Assembly (NCBI GenBank): GCA_026399835.1
Contig: JAPLQE010000042.1
Span: 1-64,000, forward strand
Direction: 5' to 3'
DNA length: 64,000 nucleotides
DNA from: Burkholderiales bacterium
GTDB lineage: Bacteria; Pseudomonadota; Gammaproteobacteria; Burkholderiales; Burkholderiaceae_E
In this document: positions 17,219-26,254 of the stretch, in pieces
Layout: every line of letters begins with the position of its first letter
Numbering within the stretch: the stretch's first letter is position 1
Position numbers and translations under genes: made by a program
Notes under the pieces: generated by a model
Database searches by the model: none
Told to the model about the DNA's origin: nothing
What the model saw: the letters and a program-made list of their open reading frames with translations, nothing else

Positions 17219-18228
17219 GCGCGCACCGGGCCCGGCTCCCCGGTGGCCGCGTGCATTTCCAGCACGGGCCGATCGACCTGGTCATCGGGATCGACGGCGA
17301 GCCGCAGGCGGTCGAGGCGGCGCTCGAGCGCGCATGGCGGCGCTTCGAGCCGCTGCTCGACGAGCTCGTCGCCGAGCTCGCCTGCCTGCGCCGCTGCGCC
17401 GAGCCGCGGGACCTGCCCCGCGGCGAGGTCGCGCGCCGCATGCACGCGGCCGTGCTGCCGTACCGGCCGCGCTTCGTGACGCCGATGGCCGCGGTGGCCG
17501 GCGCGGTCGCCGACGCCATCGTGGCCTGCCTCGCCGCGCCGGGCGTGCGACGGGCGAGCGTCAACAACGGCGGCGACATCGCGCTGTGGCTGGCGCCCGA
17601 TGCGCCCGCCTACTCGATCGGCGTCGCGATCGATCGCCGCGGCGCGCCGCAGCCGGCCCCCGGCGGCGACGCGGGTCGCGACCGACCGGCGTCGCCCGCC
17701 GTCGAGATGCCCGCCGCGCTGAGCGTCGCGGCCGGCGACCCGTGGCGCGGCGTCGCGACCAGCGGCTGGCGCGGCCGCAGCCTGTCGCTCGGCATCGCCG
17801 ACAGCGTCACCGTGCTCGCCGCCGATGGCGCCCGGGCCGATGCCGCCGCGACCCTGATCGCCAACGCGGTCGACGTCTTGCATCCGGCGATCCGCCGCGC
17901 GCCGGCCTCGAGCCTGCGCGACGGCAGCGACCTCGGCGAGCGGCTCGCCACGGTCGACGTGCCCGCGCTCCCGGACGACGCCGTGCGCCACGCACTCGGG
18001 GCCGGCTGCGCCGAGGCACGCCGCTGTGTCGACGCCGGCCTCGTCGGCGCCGTGCTGCTCGCGCTGCAGGGACGCTGGCGCGCGGTCGGGGAGCTCGCGC
18101 CGAGCCTGACACGCGGTGCGCCCCTCGTGCCCCGCGTACCCCTCGTGCCCGGCGAGCACCGCCCGCCCCGCGCTCGTCACGCGCCGTCCGTGCACCGCGC
18201 CATGACCCCCTCCGGGAGCCCCGCTTGA
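17215..18228 (+). CDS. UPF0280 family protein (ApbE-like fold)
   Basis: The 337-residue protein contains the UPF0280 landmarks: SVNNGGDIALWLAP near residue 120, and ATSGWRGRSLSLGIADSVTV followed by AAATLIANAVDV. UPF0280 proteins are placed in the ApbE-like superfamily, whose known members attach FMN to proteins. Whether this one does so is unknown. The C-terminal 40 residues are Pro/Arg-rich and probably disordered. Start ATG 17215 overlaps the upstream stop, and its own stop overlaps a TTG start as TTGA. Its fixed place beside the reductase and DUF1185 genes suggests a role in maturation or in the pathway itself. Confidence 0.85.
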   Translation: MSAHRARLPGGRVHFQHGPIDLVIGIDGEPQAVEAALERAWRRFEPLLDELVAELACLRRCAEPRDLPRGEVARRMHAAVLPYRPRFVTPMAAVAGAVADAIVACLAAPGVRRASVNNGGDIALWLAPDAPAYSIGVAIDRRGAPQPAPGGDAGRDRPASPAVEMPAALSVAAGDPWRGVATSGWRGRSLSLGIADSVTVLAADGARADAAATLIANAVDVLHPAIRRAPASSLRDGSDLGERLATVDVPALPDDAVRHALGAGCAEARRCVDAGLVGAVLLALQGRWRAVGELAPSLTRGAPLVPRVPLVPGEHRPPRARHAPSVHRAMTPSGSPA

Positions 18229-18824
18229 GCCTCATCGAGATCCGCCGCGTCTGGACCCAGGTCGAGACGATCCGTCACGAATTCGGGCCGCCCCCCGCGC
18301 AGCCGCTGCTGCGCGGCGCGATCGGGGTCGTGCTGCGCAATCCGTACGCCGGCCGCCACGAGCCGGACATCCTGCCGATGATGGAGGCGCTGACCCCCGT
18401 CGGCATCGACATGGCGCAGCGCCTGCTCGACGCGATGGGCGTGCCCGCCGCGCGCATCGAGGGCTACGGCAAGGGCTCGATCGTCGGCGCCGACGGCGAG
18501 ATCGAGCACGGCGCGCTCTGGCACGTGCCGGGCGGCTACGCGATGCGCGACCTGCTCGAGAAGCGCCACGGCGTTCCGACCAAGGCGATCGTGCCGTCGA
18601 CCAAGAAGGTGGGGGGCCCCGGCACCCGCCTCGACGTGCCCATCACCCATGTCAACGCGAGCTACGTGCGCAGCCATTTCGATGCGATCGAGGTCGGCGT
18701 GCCCGGCCATCCGCACGGCGACGAGCTCGTGTTCTTCCTGGCGATGACCACCGGCGCGCGGATCCACGCGCGCGTGGCCGGCCTCGCCGCCGCCGACGTC
18801 GCGGGCCTCGACGGCCTGCGCTGA
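18225..18824 (+). CDS. DUF1185 (amino acid synthesis family) protein, copy 1
   Basis: The 199-residue protein is of the DUF1185 family, labelled amino acid synthesis in databases although its reaction is not established. Conserved segments are RNPYAGRHEPD, GYGKGSIVGADGEIEHGA and VPSTKKVGGPGTRLDVP, followed by VRSHFDAIEV. It starts at TTG 18225, overlapping the UPF0280 stop. The longer upstream frame is the UPF0280 gene read out of frame. A paralogue follows 17 bases downstream, which suggests a heteromeric complex. Confidence 0.88.
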   Translation: MSLIEIRRVWTQVETIRHEFGPPPAQPLLRGAIGVVLRNPYAGRHEPDILPMMEALTPVGIDMAQRLLDAMGVPAARIEGYGKGSIVGADGEIEHGALWHVPGGYAMRDLLEKRHGVPTKAIVPSTKKVGGPGTRLDVPITHVNASYVRSHFDAIEVGVPGHPHGDELVFFLAMTTGARIHARVAGLAAADVAGLDGLR

Positions 18825-18841
18825 ACGACAGGACCCCCGCC

Positions 18842-19426
18842 ATGCCCGCAGAGATCCGCAAGATGATGGTGTGCGTCGACGAGACCCGCATCGAGATGGG
18901 CCGACCGGTCGAGCCGCCGGTGCGCCGCGCGGTCGCGATCGCGGTGATCGCCAACCCCTACGCCGGGCGCTGGTCCGACTCGCTCGACGAGCTGGTCGCG
19001 ATCGGCGAGGAGCTCGGCGCCACGCTCGGCGAGGCCTGCGTGAAGGCGCTCGGCATCGCCCCGGGCGACGCGCAGGGCTTCGGCAAGGCGGCGATCGTCG
19101 GCGAGCGCGGCGAGCTCGAGCATGCGGCGGCGATCCTGCACCCCAAGCTCGGCGCACCGCTGCGCCGCGCGGTCGAGAAGGGCGCCGCGCTGGTGCCGTC
19201 CGCCAAGAAGTCCGGCGGGCCGGGCACCGCGATCGACGTGCCGCTCGGCCACAAGGACGCGGCTTTCGTGAGAAGCCATTTCGACGCGATCGAGGCGCGC
19301 GTGCCGGACGCCCCGCGCCGCGACGAGATCGTGGTCGCCGTCGCGGTCACCGCCGGTGGCCGCCCGCATCCGCGGATCGGCGGCCTGCAGGCCCACGAGA
19401 TCGAAGGCAAGGACGGGCTGCGATGA
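18842..19426 (+). CDS. DUF1185 (amino acid synthesis family) protein, copy 2
   Basis: The 194-residue protein is paralogous to the preceding gene. It shares ANPYAGRWSDS, GFGKAAIVGERGELEHAA, VPSAKKSGGPGTAIDVP and FVRSHFDAIEA at matching positions, but the two differ substantially elsewhere, so this is an old duplication. The ATG at 18842 follows the previous stop by 17 bases. Function unknown. By position it should act on a substrate or intermediate of the N-heterocycle pathway. Confidence 0.88.
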   Translation: MPAEIRKMMVCVDETRIEMGRPVEPPVRRAVAIAVIANPYAGRWSDSLDELVAIGEELGATLGEACVKALGIAPGDAQGFGKAAIVGERGELEHAAAILHPKLGAPLRRAVEKGAALVPSAKKSGGPGTAIDVPLGHKDAAFVRSHFDAIEARVPDAPRRDEIVVAVAVTAGGRPHPRIGGLQAHEIEGKDGLR

Positions 19427-19523
19427 GCCGCGCGGCCCGCCCCCGGGCGTGCCGCGAGCACAGCGCAGCCCACCCGAACGCAGCACCGACCGACCCCACC
19501 GCTTCCACAGAGGGACCCCGCGC

Positions 19524-20753
19524 ATGAACCCGAACGCACCGCTTCACGTCCGCGCCCTGCGCGCGACCCTGGTCGGCCTCGCCGTCGCCGCGGCCGTCGC
19601 CGCGACGCCGGCCGCCGCCCAGATCCGCATCGGCGAGCTCAACAGCTACAAGTCGCAGCCCGCCTTCCTCGAGCCGTACCGCAAGGGCTGGGAGCTCGCG
19701 CTCGAGGAGATCAACGCCTCGGGCGGCCTGCTCGGCCAGAAGGTCGAGGTGATCTCGCGCGACGACAACGCCAACCCGGGCGATGCGGTCCGGGTCGCCG
19801 AGGAGCTGGTCTCGCGCGAGCGTGCGGTCGTGGTGTTCGGCACCTTCCTGTCGAACATCGGCCTGGCGGTCACCGACTTCGCCAAGCAGCGCAAGGTGCT
19901 GTTCGTCGCCGCCGAGCCGCTGACCGACAAGATCACCTGGGAGAACGGCAACCGCTACACCTTCCGCCTGCGCCCGAACACCTACATGCAGTCGGCGATG
20001 CTGGTGCCCGAGGCCGCGAAGCTCAAGAAGAAGCGCTGGGCGATCGTCTACCCGAACTACGAGTACGGCCAGTCGGCGGCGGCGACCTTCAAGACGCTGC
20101 TCAAGGCCGCGCAGCCGGATGTCGAGTTCGTCGCCGAGCAGGCCACGCCGCTCGGCCGCATCGACGCCGGCGCGGTCGCGCAGGCGCTGATCGACGCCAA
20201 GCCCGACGCGATCTTCAACGTGACCTTCGGCGCGGACCTCGCGCGCTTCGTGCGCGAGGGGCAGACCCGCGGCCTCTTCAAGGACCGCCCGGTGGTCTCG
20301 CTGCTGTCGGGCGAGCCCGAGTACCTCGACCCGCTGCGCGACGAGGCCCCCGAGGGCTGGATCGTCACCGGCTACCCCTGGTACTCGATCAAGACGCCCG
20401 AGCACGACAAGTTCCTGACCGCCTACCAGCGCAAGTGGAAGGAGTATCCGCGGCTGGGCTCGATCGTCGGCTACGCGACGATGATGTCGATCGCGGCCGG
20501 CATCAAGAAGGCCGGCTCGACCGACACCGAGAAGATGATCACGGCGATGCGCGGCCTGCAGGTCGACAGCCCGATGGGCAAGTTCACCTACCGCGCGATC
20601 GACCATCAGGCGACGATGGGCGCCTACGTCGGCGTCACCACGGTGAACCAGGGCCGCGGCGTGATGAAGGACTTCCGCTACATCGACGGCACCGCGGTGC
20701 TGCCGAGCGACGCGGAGGTCCGAAAGCTGCGTCCGGCCGACGCGATGCAGTGA
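19524..20753 (+). CDS. ABC transporter substrate-binding protein, branched-chain amino acid type
   Basis: The 409-residue periplasmic binding protein is of the LivJ/Peripla_BP_6 family. Residues 1-32 form a signal peptide ending near AVAATPAAAQ. The mature part starts IRIGELNSYKSQPAFLEPYRKGWELAL and includes GGLLGQKVEVISRDDNANP and NYEYGQSAAATFK, standard for the family. It delivers the substrate to the permease and ATPases encoded immediately downstream. The many LivJ-type proteins that bind aromatic or heterocyclic acids make the pathway substrate or a precursor the likely ligand. ATG 19524 was chosen for the signal peptide. Confidence 0.92.
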   Translation: MNPNAPLHVRALRATLVGLAVAAAVAATPAAAQIRIGELNSYKSQPAFLEPYRKGWELALEEINASGGLLGQKVEVISRDDNANPGDAVRVAEELVSRERAVVVFGTFLSNIGLAVTDFAKQRKVLFVAAEPLTDKITWENGNRYTFRLRPNTYMQSAMLVPEAAKLKKKRWAIVYPNYEYGQSAAATFKTLLKAAQPDVEFVAEQATPLGRIDAGAVAQALIDAKPDAIFNVTFGADLARFVREGQTRGLFKDRPVVSLLSGEPEYLDPLRDEAPEGWIVTGYPWYSIKTPEHDKFLTAYQRKWKEYPRLGSIVGYATMMSIAAGIKKAGSTDTEKMITAMRGLQVDSPMGKFTYRAIDHQATMGAYVGVTTVNQGRGVMKDFRYIDGTAVLPSDAEVRKLRPADAMQ

Positions 20754-20769
20754 GCACGGTCAGGCCCTC

Positions 20770-22713
20770 GTGACCCTGCAGACCCTCGTCGTCCAGCTCA
20801 TCAACGGGCTGGCGAGCGCCTCGACGCTGTTCCTGGTCGCGGTCGGGCTGTCGCTGATCTTCGGCGTCAGCCGGATCGTGAACTTCGCGCACGGCTCGCT
20901 GTACATGGTGGGCATCTACGTCGCGTTCAGCCTGATCGAGCGCTTCGGTCCGACCAGCGGCCTCGGCTTCTGGGGCGGCGTGCTGGCCGCCGCGCTGGTC
21001 ACCGCGGCGATCGGCGCGCTCATCGAGGTGCTGGTGCTGCGGCGGGTCTATGCGGCCCCGGAGCTGTTCCAGCTGCTCGCCACCTTCGCGGTCGCACTGA
21101 TCGTTCGCGACGCGGTGCTGTGGCTGTGGGGACCCGAGGACCTGCTCGGTCCGAAGGCCCCCGGGCTCAAGGGCGCGGTGGAGGTGCTCGGCGCCCGGTT
21201 CCCGATCTACGACCTGGTGCTGGTCGCGATCGGCCCGCTGGTGCTCGGGGCGCTGTGGCTGCTGCTGACCCGCACGCGCTTCGGCGTGCTGATCCGCGCC
21301 GCCACCCAGGACCGCGAGATGGTCGGTGCGCTCGGCGTCGACCAGGCCTGGCTCTTCACCGGCGTGTTCGCGCTCGGCTCGCTGCTGGCGGGGCTGGGCG
21401 GCGCGCTGCAGATCCCGCGCGAGCCGGCCAACCTCGCGCTCGACCTGACGACGATCGGCGAGGCCTTCGTGGTGGTGGTGGTCGGCGGCATGGGCAGCAT
21501 CCCGGGCGCCTACCTGGCGGCGCTGCTCATCGCCGAGATCAAGGCGCTCTGCTATGCGATCGGCACGGTCACGCTGTTCGGCATGCCCTTCGCGTTCTCC
21601 AAGCTCACCCTGGTGGCCGAGTTCCTGGTGATGGCCCTGGTGCTCGTCATCCGCCCGTGGGGTCTGCTCGGTCGGCCGCAGGGCGCGGTGCGCAACGCCG
21701 CCGAGGTCGAGGCGCCGCTGCGCGCGGCCTCGCCGGGGGTGCGGCGAGGCTGGCTGGTCGTGGTGGCCGCGCTCGCCGCGCTGCCGCTGCTGGCCGGCGC
21801 CTTTCCCTACCTGCCGGTGCTCGGCATCGACATCCTGATCGCGGTGCTGTTCGCGACCAGCCTGCACTTCATCATGGGCCCGGGCGGCATGCATTCGTTC
21901 GGCCATGCCGCCTACTTCGGGCTCGGGGCCTACGGTGCGGCGCTCGGGATGAAGGTGCTCGGGCTGCCGATGGAGGCGGCGCTGCTGGTCGCGCCGCTGC
22001 TCGCGCTGGCCGGCGCGCTGCTCTTCGGCTGGTTCGCGGTGCGGCTGTCGGGCGTCTACCTCGCGATGCTCACGCTCGCGTTCGCGCAGATCGTCTGGGC
22101 CTGCGTCTTCCAGTGGGACGGCGTCACCGGCGGCAGCAACGGGCTGGTCGGCGTGTGGCCGGCGGGCTGGCTGTCCTCGAAGACCGCCTACTACCTGATG
22201 ACGCTCGCGGTCGTCGTCGCCAGCGTCGCGGCGATGCGCGCGATGCTCTTCTCGCCCTTCGGCTACGCGATGCGGGCGGGCCGCGACTCGCCGCTGCGCG
22301 CGGGCGCCGTCGGCATCGACGTGGTCCGGGTGCAGTGGGCGGCGTTCGCGATTTCGGGGCTCTTCGGCGGTGTCGCGGGCGCCCTCTTCGCGTTCGCCAA
22401 GGGCACGATCTCGCCGGAGACGATCTCGGTCGGCCGCTCGATCGACGGCCTGGTGATGGTGCTGCTCGGCGGCATCCAGTCGCTCGCCGGGCCGATCGTC
22501 GGCTCCGCCGCCTTCACCTGGCTGCAGGACCAGGTGATCCGCTCGACCGACTACTGGCGCGCGGTGCTCGGCTTCACCATCCTCGCGCTGGTGCTGGCCT
22601 TCCCGCAGGGCATCGCCGGCGCGCTCGGGCCGCCGCTGGAGCGCCTGCTCGATCGCGGCCGCAGGCGGCCCACGGTGCCCGGTCAGGCGGCCGGGCAGGG
22701 CGGGACGCGATGA
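20770..22713 (+). CDS. Fused LivH-LivM ABC permease
   Basis: In this 647-residue inner-membrane protein two permeases are fused. Residues 1-300 match LivH (LINGLASASTLFLVAVGLS, SRIVNFAHGSLYM, VVGGMGSIPGAYLAAL). Residues from about 320 match LivM (HFIMGPGGMHSFGHAAYFGLG, LSGVYLAMLTLAFAQI, LLGGIQSLAGPIVG). Separate subunits are usual; this fusion provides both halves of the translocation channel. GTG start at 20770, 16 bases after the binding-protein stop. Its stop overlaps the next start as ATGA. The C-terminal tail is Arg/Gly-rich. Confidence 0.93.
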   Translation: MTLQTLVVQLINGLASASTLFLVAVGLSLIFGVSRIVNFAHGSLYMVGIYVAFSLIERFGPTSGLGFWGGVLAAALVTAAIGALIEVLVLRRVYAAPELFQLLATFAVALIVRDAVLWLWGPEDLLGPKAPGLKGAVEVLGARFPIYDLVLVAIGPLVLGALWLLLTRTRFGVLIRAATQDREMVGALGVDQAWLFTGVFALGSLLAGLGGALQIPREPANLALDLTTIGEAFVVVVVGGMGSIPGAYLAALLIAEIKALCYAIGTVTLFGMPFAFSKLTLVAEFLVMALVLVIRPWGLLGRPQGAVRNAAEVEAPLRAASPGVRRGWLVVVAALAALPLLAGAFPYLPVLGIDILIAVLFATSLHFIMGPGGMHSFGHAAYFGLGAYGAALGMKVLGLPMEAALLVAPLLALAGALLFGWFAVRLSGVYLAMLTLAFAQIVWACVFQWDGVTGGSNGLVGVWPAGWLSSKTAYYLMTLAVVVASVAAMRAMLFSPFGYAMRAGRDSPLRAGAVGIDVVRVQWAAFAISGLFGGVAGALFAFAKGTISPETISVGRSIDGLVMVLLGGIQSLAGPIVGSAAFTWLQDQVIRSTDYWRAVLGFTILALVLAFPQGIAGALGPPLERLLDRGRRRPTVPGQAAGQGGTR

Positions 22714-23504
22714 GCGCGCAACCGCTCGCCGCGGGCGCGCCGCTGCTGCGCGTCGAGTCGCTGCGCAAGGCCTTCGGCGGCGTGCGCGCGGTCGACGACG
22801 TCAGCTTCGAGCTCGGCGCGGGCGAGCTGCTCGCGCTGATCGGCCCGAACGGCGCCGGCAAGTCGACCTGCTTCAACTGCATCAATGGGCAGCTGCGCCC
22901 CGACCACGGCCGCGTGCTGCTCGGCGGCACCGACCTGGTGGGCCGCGCGCCGCGCGCGATCTGGCGGATGGGCGTGGGGCGCACCTTCCAGATCGCCGCG
23001 ACCTGGGCGTCGATGACGGTGGCCGAGAACGTCCAGGTCGCGCTGCTGTCGCATGCCGGCCGGCTGAACCGCTTCTGGGGCCGTGCCAGCGCGATGTGCC
23101 GCGACGAGGCGCTCGCGCTGCTCGATGCGGTCGGCCTGGCGGCGATGGCCGACGCGCCCTGCGGCGCGCTGGCCTACGGCGACGTCAAGCGCGTCGAGCT
23201 CGCGATCGCGCTGGCCAACGGGCCGCGGCTGCTGCTGATGGACGAGCCGACGGCGGGCATGGCGCCGCGCGAGCGCAACGAGCTGGTCGGGCTGGTCAAG
23301 CGACTGGTCCGCGAGCGCGGCATCGGCGTGCTGTTCACCGAGCACAGCATGGACGTGGTGTTCGAGTATGCCGACCGGATCATCGTGCTGGCCCGCGGCG
23401 GACTGATCGCCGAGGGCACGCCTGCGGCGATCCGCGACGACCCGCAGGTGCGCGAGGTCTATTTCGGCTCGACCGGCGTGCCCGCTGCGCCGAAGGACGC
23501 CTGA
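22710..23504 (+). CDS. ABC transporter ATP-binding protein, LivG type
   Basis: This 264-residue ATPase has Walker A GPNGAGKST at residues 45-53, a signature region reading ALAYGDVKRVELA, and Walker B LLLMDEPTAGM, followed by the LivG-type TEHSMDVVFEYADRIIVL. The C-terminal DDPQVREVYFG is typical of LivG. It powers the fused permease together with the LivF-type protein. ATG 22710 overlaps the permease stop. Confidence 0.94.
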   Translation: MSAQPLAAGAPLLRVESLRKAFGGVRAVDDVSFELGAGELLALIGPNGAGKSTCFNCINGQLRPDHGRVLLGGTDLVGRAPRAIWRMGVGRTFQIAATWASMTVAENVQVALLSHAGRLNRFWGRASAMCRDEALALLDAVGLAAMADAPCGALAYGDVKRVELAIALANGPRLLLMDEPTAGMAPRERNELVGLVKRLVRERGIGVLFTEHSMDVVFEYADRIIVLARGGLIAEGTPAAIRDDPQVREVYFGSTGVPAAPKDA

Positions 23505-23505
23505 G

Positions 23506-24219
23506 ATGGCCGGATCGCTGCTGCAGGTCGAGTCGCTGTGCGCCTGGTACGGCCGCGCGCAGATCCTCTATGACGTCGGGCTCGAGGTCCGCGCCGGCGA
23601 GGTGGTCGCGCTGATGGGCCGCAACGGCGCGGGCAAGTCGACGACGATGAAGGCGATCGCCGGGCTGCTCGAGCGGCGCAGCGGCACGGTCCGCTTCGAG
23701 GGCCGCGACCTGGCCGGCCTGGCGTCGCACCGGATCGCCCGGATGGGGCTGGGCTGGGTGCCCGAGGACCGGCGGATCTTCACCGACCTGACCGTGCTCG
23801 AGAACCTCGAGGTCGGCCGTCAGCCGCCGCTCGCGGGCGCGCCCGCCTGGACGGTCGAGTCGCTGTTCGCGCTGTTCCCCAACCTCGCGGCGATGCCGCG
23901 TCGCCCGGGCGGGCGCATGAGCGGCGGCGAGCAGCAGATGCTCACCGTCGCGCGCACGCTGATGGGCAACCCGCGGCTCGTCATGCTCGACGAGCCCTCC
24001 GAGGGCGTGGCCCCGGTGATCGTCGAGCAGATGGCGCGCTCGATCAACGAGATGAAGAAGCTCGGCCTGTCGGTGCTGCTGTCCGAGCAGAACCTGCACT
24101 TCGCCGAGCAGGTCTGCGATCGGGCGTACGTGCTCGAGAAGGGGCAGGTGCGCTTCGCCGGCACCATGGCCGAGCTCGAGGCCGACGAGGCCACCCGCCG
24201 CGCCTACCTGAGCGTCTGA
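23506..24219 (+). CDS. ABC transporter ATP-binding protein, LivF type
   Basis: This 237-residue ATPase has Walker A GRNGAGKST at about 43-51, signature MSGGEQQMLTVARTL, Walker B LVMLDEPSEGVAP, and the LivF-type ending ADEATRRAYLSV. It starts one base after the LivG stop. Together with the binding protein, fused permease and LivG it completes a five-domain importer placed within the catabolic gene chain. Confidence 0.94.
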   Translation: MAGSLLQVESLCAWYGRAQILYDVGLEVRAGEVVALMGRNGAGKSTTMKAIAGLLERRSGTVRFEGRDLAGLASHRIARMGLGWVPEDRRIFTDLTVLENLEVGRQPPLAGAPAWTVESLFALFPNLAAMPRRPGGRMSGGEQQMLTVARTLMGNPRLVMLDEPSEGVAPVIVEQMARSINEMKKLGLSVLLSEQNLHFAEQVCDRAYVLEKGQVRFAGTMAELEADEATRRAYLSV

Positions 24220-24269
24220 GGCGCGATCCGCGCGTCCGCCCACCGAACCCCGTCCACAGGAACGCCACC

Positions 24270-25478
24270 ATGGCCGTCATCGCCGCCCAGCAGACCTCCG
24301 GCAAGGTCGTCATCCGCAACGTCGGGCTGATGCTGTCCGGCGACATCGACAGACCGATCCTCGACGCCGACACCGTCGTCGTCGAGGACGGCGTCATCGT
24401 CGCCGTCGGCCGCGCCGCCGACTGCGACACCGACCGCGCCCGCACCACCATCGACTGCAAGGGCACCGCGCTCGCGCCCGGGCTCATCGACTCGCACGTC
24501 CATCCGGTCTTCGGCGACTGGACGCCCCGGCAGAACCAGCTCGGCTGGATCGAGTCCTGCATGAACGGCGGGGTGACCACCATGATCTCGGCCGGCGAGG
24601 TCCACCTGCCGGGCCGGCCGAAGGACATCGTCGGGGTCAAGGCGCTGGCGATCACCGCGCAGCGTGCCTTCGACGGCATGCGCGCGGCGGGCGTGGGCGG
24701 CGGCGTCAAGGTCTACGCCGGCGCGCCGGTCATCGAGCAGGGCATGGTCGAGCAGGACTTCGCCGACATGGCGGCCGCCGGCGTCACGCTGCTGGGCGAG
24801 ATCGGCCTGGGCTCGGTGAAGGCCGGTGCCGTGGCCGCGACCATGGTCGGCTGGGCACGCAAGCACGGCATCCAGAGCACCATCCACACCGGTGGCCCGT
24901 CGATCCCCGGCTCCGGGCTGATCGACGAGCACGTGGTGCTCGAGGCCGACGCCGACGTGATCGGCCACGTCAACGGCGGCCACACCTCGCTGTCGTACCG
25001 CTCGGTCTGCACGCTCTGCGAGAAGAGCTCGCGGGCGCTGGAGATCGTGCACAACGGCAACGAGCGGATCGCGATCCTGACCGCGCGCCATGCGATCGAG
25101 CTCAAGTGCCCGCACCGCATCATCCTCGGCACCGACTCGCCCGCCGGCTCGGGCGTGCAGCCGCTGGGCATCCTGCGGATGATCGCGCTGCTGTCCTCGC
25201 TGGCCGACGTGCCGGCCGAGATCGCCTTCGGCTTCGCCACCGGCAACACCGCGCGGATGCGCAACCTGCGCCAGGGCCTGATCGAGGTCGGGCGTCCGGC
25301 GGATTTCGTCTTCCTCGATCGCGCGCAGCACACCGCCGGCACCGACCTGCTCGACAGCGTGCGGCTCGGCGACATCCCCGGCGTCGGCATGGTGATGATC
25401 GACGGCCTGGTGCGCTGCGGCCGCAGCCGCAACACGCCGCCGGCCATCGAGGTGCCGGTGGTCCTGCCGCAGCACTGA
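24270..25478 (+). CDS. Enamidase-like amidohydrolase
   Basis: This 402-residue metal-dependent hydrolase most resembles the enamidase of Eubacterium barkeri, which opens 1,4,5,6-tetrahydro-6-oxonicotinate to 2-formylglutarate and ammonia. Putative metal ligands are His76 and His78 (DSHVHP), Glu177 (GEIGLGS, bridging acid in place of a carbamylated Lys), His206 ([10 protein letters not shown]), His233 (GHVNGGHT) and Asp289 (GTDSPAGSG). Other shared segments are [17 protein letters not shown] and the ending [13 protein letters not shown] then RSRNTPPA. A 50-base gap separates it from livF. Annotation as imidazolonepropionase-like would be the less specific alternative. Confidence 0.82.
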   Translation: MAVIAAQQTSGKVVIRNVGLMLSGDIDRPILDADTVVVEDGVIVAVGRAADCDTDRARTTIDCKGTALAPGLIDSHVHPVFGDWTPRQNQLGWIESCMNGGVTTMISAGEVHLPGRPKDIVGVKALAITAQRAFDGMRAAGVGGGVKVYAGAPVIEQGMVEQDFADMAAAGVTLLGEIGLGSVKAGAVAATMVGWARKHGIQSTIHTGGPSIPGSGLIDEHVVLEADADVIGHVNGGHTSLSYRSVCTLCEKSSRALEIVHNGNERIAILTARHAIELKCPHRIILGTDSPAGSGVQPLGILRMIALLSSLADVPAEIAFGFATGNTARMRNLRQGLIEVGRPADFVFLDRAQHTAGTDLLDSVRLGDIPGVGMVMIDGLVRCGRSRNTPPAIEVPVVLPQH

Positions 25479-25498
25479 ACCGTGCCGCGCCCGCCGCG

Positions 25499-26254
25499 AT
25501 GAGCGCCGCCCCGCGAGCCGATCCCGATCCCGACCCCGGTCGGGATCCCGAGCGCGAGCTCGGGTCCGACGCCGGCGCGTCGGCCGAGGGCGCGGCCACC
25601 GAGGTCCGGCGCCGTGCGCCGCAGCGGCGCGACGCGTTCGCCACCCGCGCCCGGATCCTGCGCGCCGCCACCCAGGAGTTCGCCCGAAACGGCTTCGGCG
25701 GGGCGCGCGGCGATCGGATCGCCAAGCGCGCCCGCTCGTCCGAGCGGATGGTCTACTACTATTTCGGCAGCAAGGAAGGCCTGTTCCGCGAGGTGCTCGA
25801 GAGCGCCTACGACGCCCTCGGCGTCGCCGAGCAGGCGCTGGTGCTCGACGACAAGGCGCCGCGCGAGGCGCTCGCGCACTTCTGCCGCTTCGTCTGGCGC
25901 TGGTACGCCGAGCATCCGGAGTTCATCGGCGTGCTGACCGCCGAGAACCAGCTCCAGGCCCGCCACCTGCGCCGTTCGGCGCGCCTGGACGTGCTGGTCA
26001 GGCCGGTGGTGCGCCTGCTGGCGGGGCTGCTCGAGCGCGGCGAGCGCGGCGGCGACTTCCGGCCCGGCCTGGACGCGGCCGACCTCTACGTGTCGATCGC
26101 CGGGCTCGGCTATTTCCCGGTCTCGAACCGGCACACGCTGTCGGCCGTGCTGGGCCGCGATCTGGCCGATCCGCAGGTGCTCGAGGCGCACTGGCGGGCC
26201 TGCGAGGACATGGTGCTTCGCTGCGTGGACGCACGGTTACAATCCGCCGGATGA
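25499..26254 (+). CDS. TetR-family transcriptional regulator
   Basis: The 251-residue protein has a TetR DNA-binding domain at about residues 45-95 ([20 protein letters not shown], then [17 protein letters not shown]), preceded by an unusual 40-residue Asp/Pro/Arg-rich leader. The C-terminal half is the ligand/dimerisation domain. It lies 20 bases after the enamidase gene and overlaps pncB as ATGA, so it is the likely local regulator of the pathway. The inverted repeat at 12046-12065 is a candidate target. Confidence 0.9.
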   Translation: MSAAPRADPDPDPGRDPERELGSDAGASAEGAATEVRRRAPQRRDAFATRARILRAATQEFARNGFGGARGDRIAKRARSSERMVYYYFGSKEGLFREVLESAYDALGVAEQALVLDDKAPREALAHFCRFVWRWYAEHPEFIGVLTAENQLQARHLRRSARLDVLVRPVVRLLAGLLERGERGGDFRPGLDAADLYVSIAGLGYFPVSNRHTLSAVLGRDLADPQVLEAHWRACEDMVLRCVDARLQSAG

